Source: Gammaproteobacteria bacterium (GTDB lineage: Bacteria; Pseudomonadota; Gammaproteobacteria; Chromatiales; Chromatiaceae). From it: 64,000 nucleotides of DNA. Numbering within the stretch: the first letter of the stretch is position 1; each line of letters begins with the position of its first letter. Shown here in pieces: positions 63,481 to 64,000 of the stretch. The notes under the pieces are model-generated. The model was not told the DNA's origin. It did not search any database and saw only the letters and a list, made by a program, of their open reading frames with translations. Where the stretch lies: positions 1-64,000 of the forward strand of contig JAJFJN010000038.1 of NCBI GenBank assembly GCA_021773975.1, read 5' to 3'. Both the position numbers and the translations under genes were made by a program.

Positions 63481-64000
63481 TCATGCAGTGTCGGTCTCCT
63501 TTGCCGCCGGCCCCTTTTCATACTCCTCTAGGAAGCCGATTAGCTGCTCGCGCAGTTTGTAGTAGTCCGGGTGTTCCAGCAGGGTCTTACGGGAGCGCGG
63601 CCTCGGTAGTGGCACCTCCATGATCTTGCCTACTCGGGCGCGTGGGCCGTTGGTCATCATTATCACTCGGTCGGCCATCAGGATCGCCTCATCCACATCA
63701 TGGGTGACCATCACAGCCGTTACCTGGGTGCGTTGCCACACCTCCATCAATACCTCTTGCAGCTCCCAGCGGGTGAGTGAATCGAGCATGCCGAAGGGTT
63801 CATCCAGCAGTAGAAGCTTAGGTGAGAGGGCGAAAGCACGGGCGATACCAACACGCTGCCGCATACCATTTGACATGTCGGAAGCATGTTTGTGGATTGA
63901 GTCCCCGAGGTTTACCCGGTGCAGGTAGTACTCAATAATATCCTGGCGTTCTGCCTTGGAGGCATGGGGATAGACCCGTTCAACGCCCAGCGCTACATTC
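63481..64000 (-). CDS. Nitrate-type ABC transporter ATP-binding protein, C-terminal part (runs off window)
   Basis: The frame is open to the window edge ([17 protein letters not shown] at 64000 inward) and includes [15 protein letters not shown] (signature), [20 protein letters not shown] (Walker B) and VTHDVDEA. The [12 protein letters not shown] form and [10 protein letters not shown] are typical of the NrtD/NasD nitrate importer ATPases. Walker A is outside. It ends [13 protein letters not shown] taurine/sulfonate or cyanate importer is less likely given the nar neighbourhood. Confidence 0.8.
   Translation of the reverse strand, partial: NVALGVERVYPHASKAERQDIIEYYLHRVNLGDSIHKHASDMSNGMRQRVGIARAFALSPKLLLLDEPFGMLDSLTRWELQEVLMEVWQRTQVTAVMVTHDVDEAILMADRVIMMTNGPRARVGKIMEVPLPRPRSRKTLLEHPDYYKLREQLIGFLEEYEKGPAAKETDTA

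Overview
The window looks like the chromosome of a facultatively anaerobic, sulfur-oxidising, denitrifying gammaproteobacterium. The evidence is a sulfide:quinone oxidoreductase, nitrous oxide reductase and membrane nitrate reductase gene sets, a BioH-type biotin operon, and a MotY-like protein. No rRNA or marker gene is present, so the taxon (perhaps a Sedimenticola/Thiodiazotropha-like lineage) is inference only. I saw no tRNA, rRNA or CRISPR array.

Left part (1-18.5 kb), mostly housekeeping. It starts with the 5' end of a REP-associated-type transposase behind a 39-bp direct repeat. Next come a Glu/Leu dehydrogenase translationally coupled to a small exported protein, a large hybrid sensor kinase, an XRE regulator, a three-module LplT-PlsC-Aas lipid remodelling protein overlapping an amidohydrolase, a MotY-like protein, comF, and a tightly overlapping bioBFHCD operon. 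A decayed HAMP-PAS-GAF sensor gene, related to the intact kinase at 2.4 kb, closes this part.

Middle part (18.6-33 kb). A leftward five-gene run encodes an RND/MMPL transporter, a LolA-like protein, an outer-membrane barrel, a CoA-binding protein and sulfide:quinone oxidoreductase. It diverges from a DUF2892 gene at a perfect 17+6+17 palindrome that reads as two symmetrical promoters. Then come a heme-binding DUF3365 protein, a tetraheme cytochrome with one CX3CH site, pckA, and a leftward glycerol/phosphodiester set (FGGY kinase, phosphodiesterase, short G3P dehydrogenase, DUF2835) headed by a stray NosL-like lipoprotein.

Right part (33-64 kb), a denitrification region. nosZ-R-D-F-Y-L is followed by heme A synthase with a catalytically degenerate SNase-fold protein. 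Next is a heme-copper enzyme (CuA subunit plus catalytic subunit) lacking the active-site tyrosine, with ctaB and SCO, resembling the NorSY (sNOR) type. A second, more divergent heme-copper subunit follows a cytochrome b/ferredoxin/MvhD fusion. A leftward set of DUF420, SCO and small membrane proteins comes next, then narK-G-H-J-I. The window ends in the ATPase of a nitrate-type ABC importer. FNR-like boxes precede nosZ, the NorSY-like cluster and narK. Nitrate (Nar), NO (two atypical candidates) and N2O (Nos) steps are therefore grouped. No nitrite reductase and no canonical norCB lie in the window.
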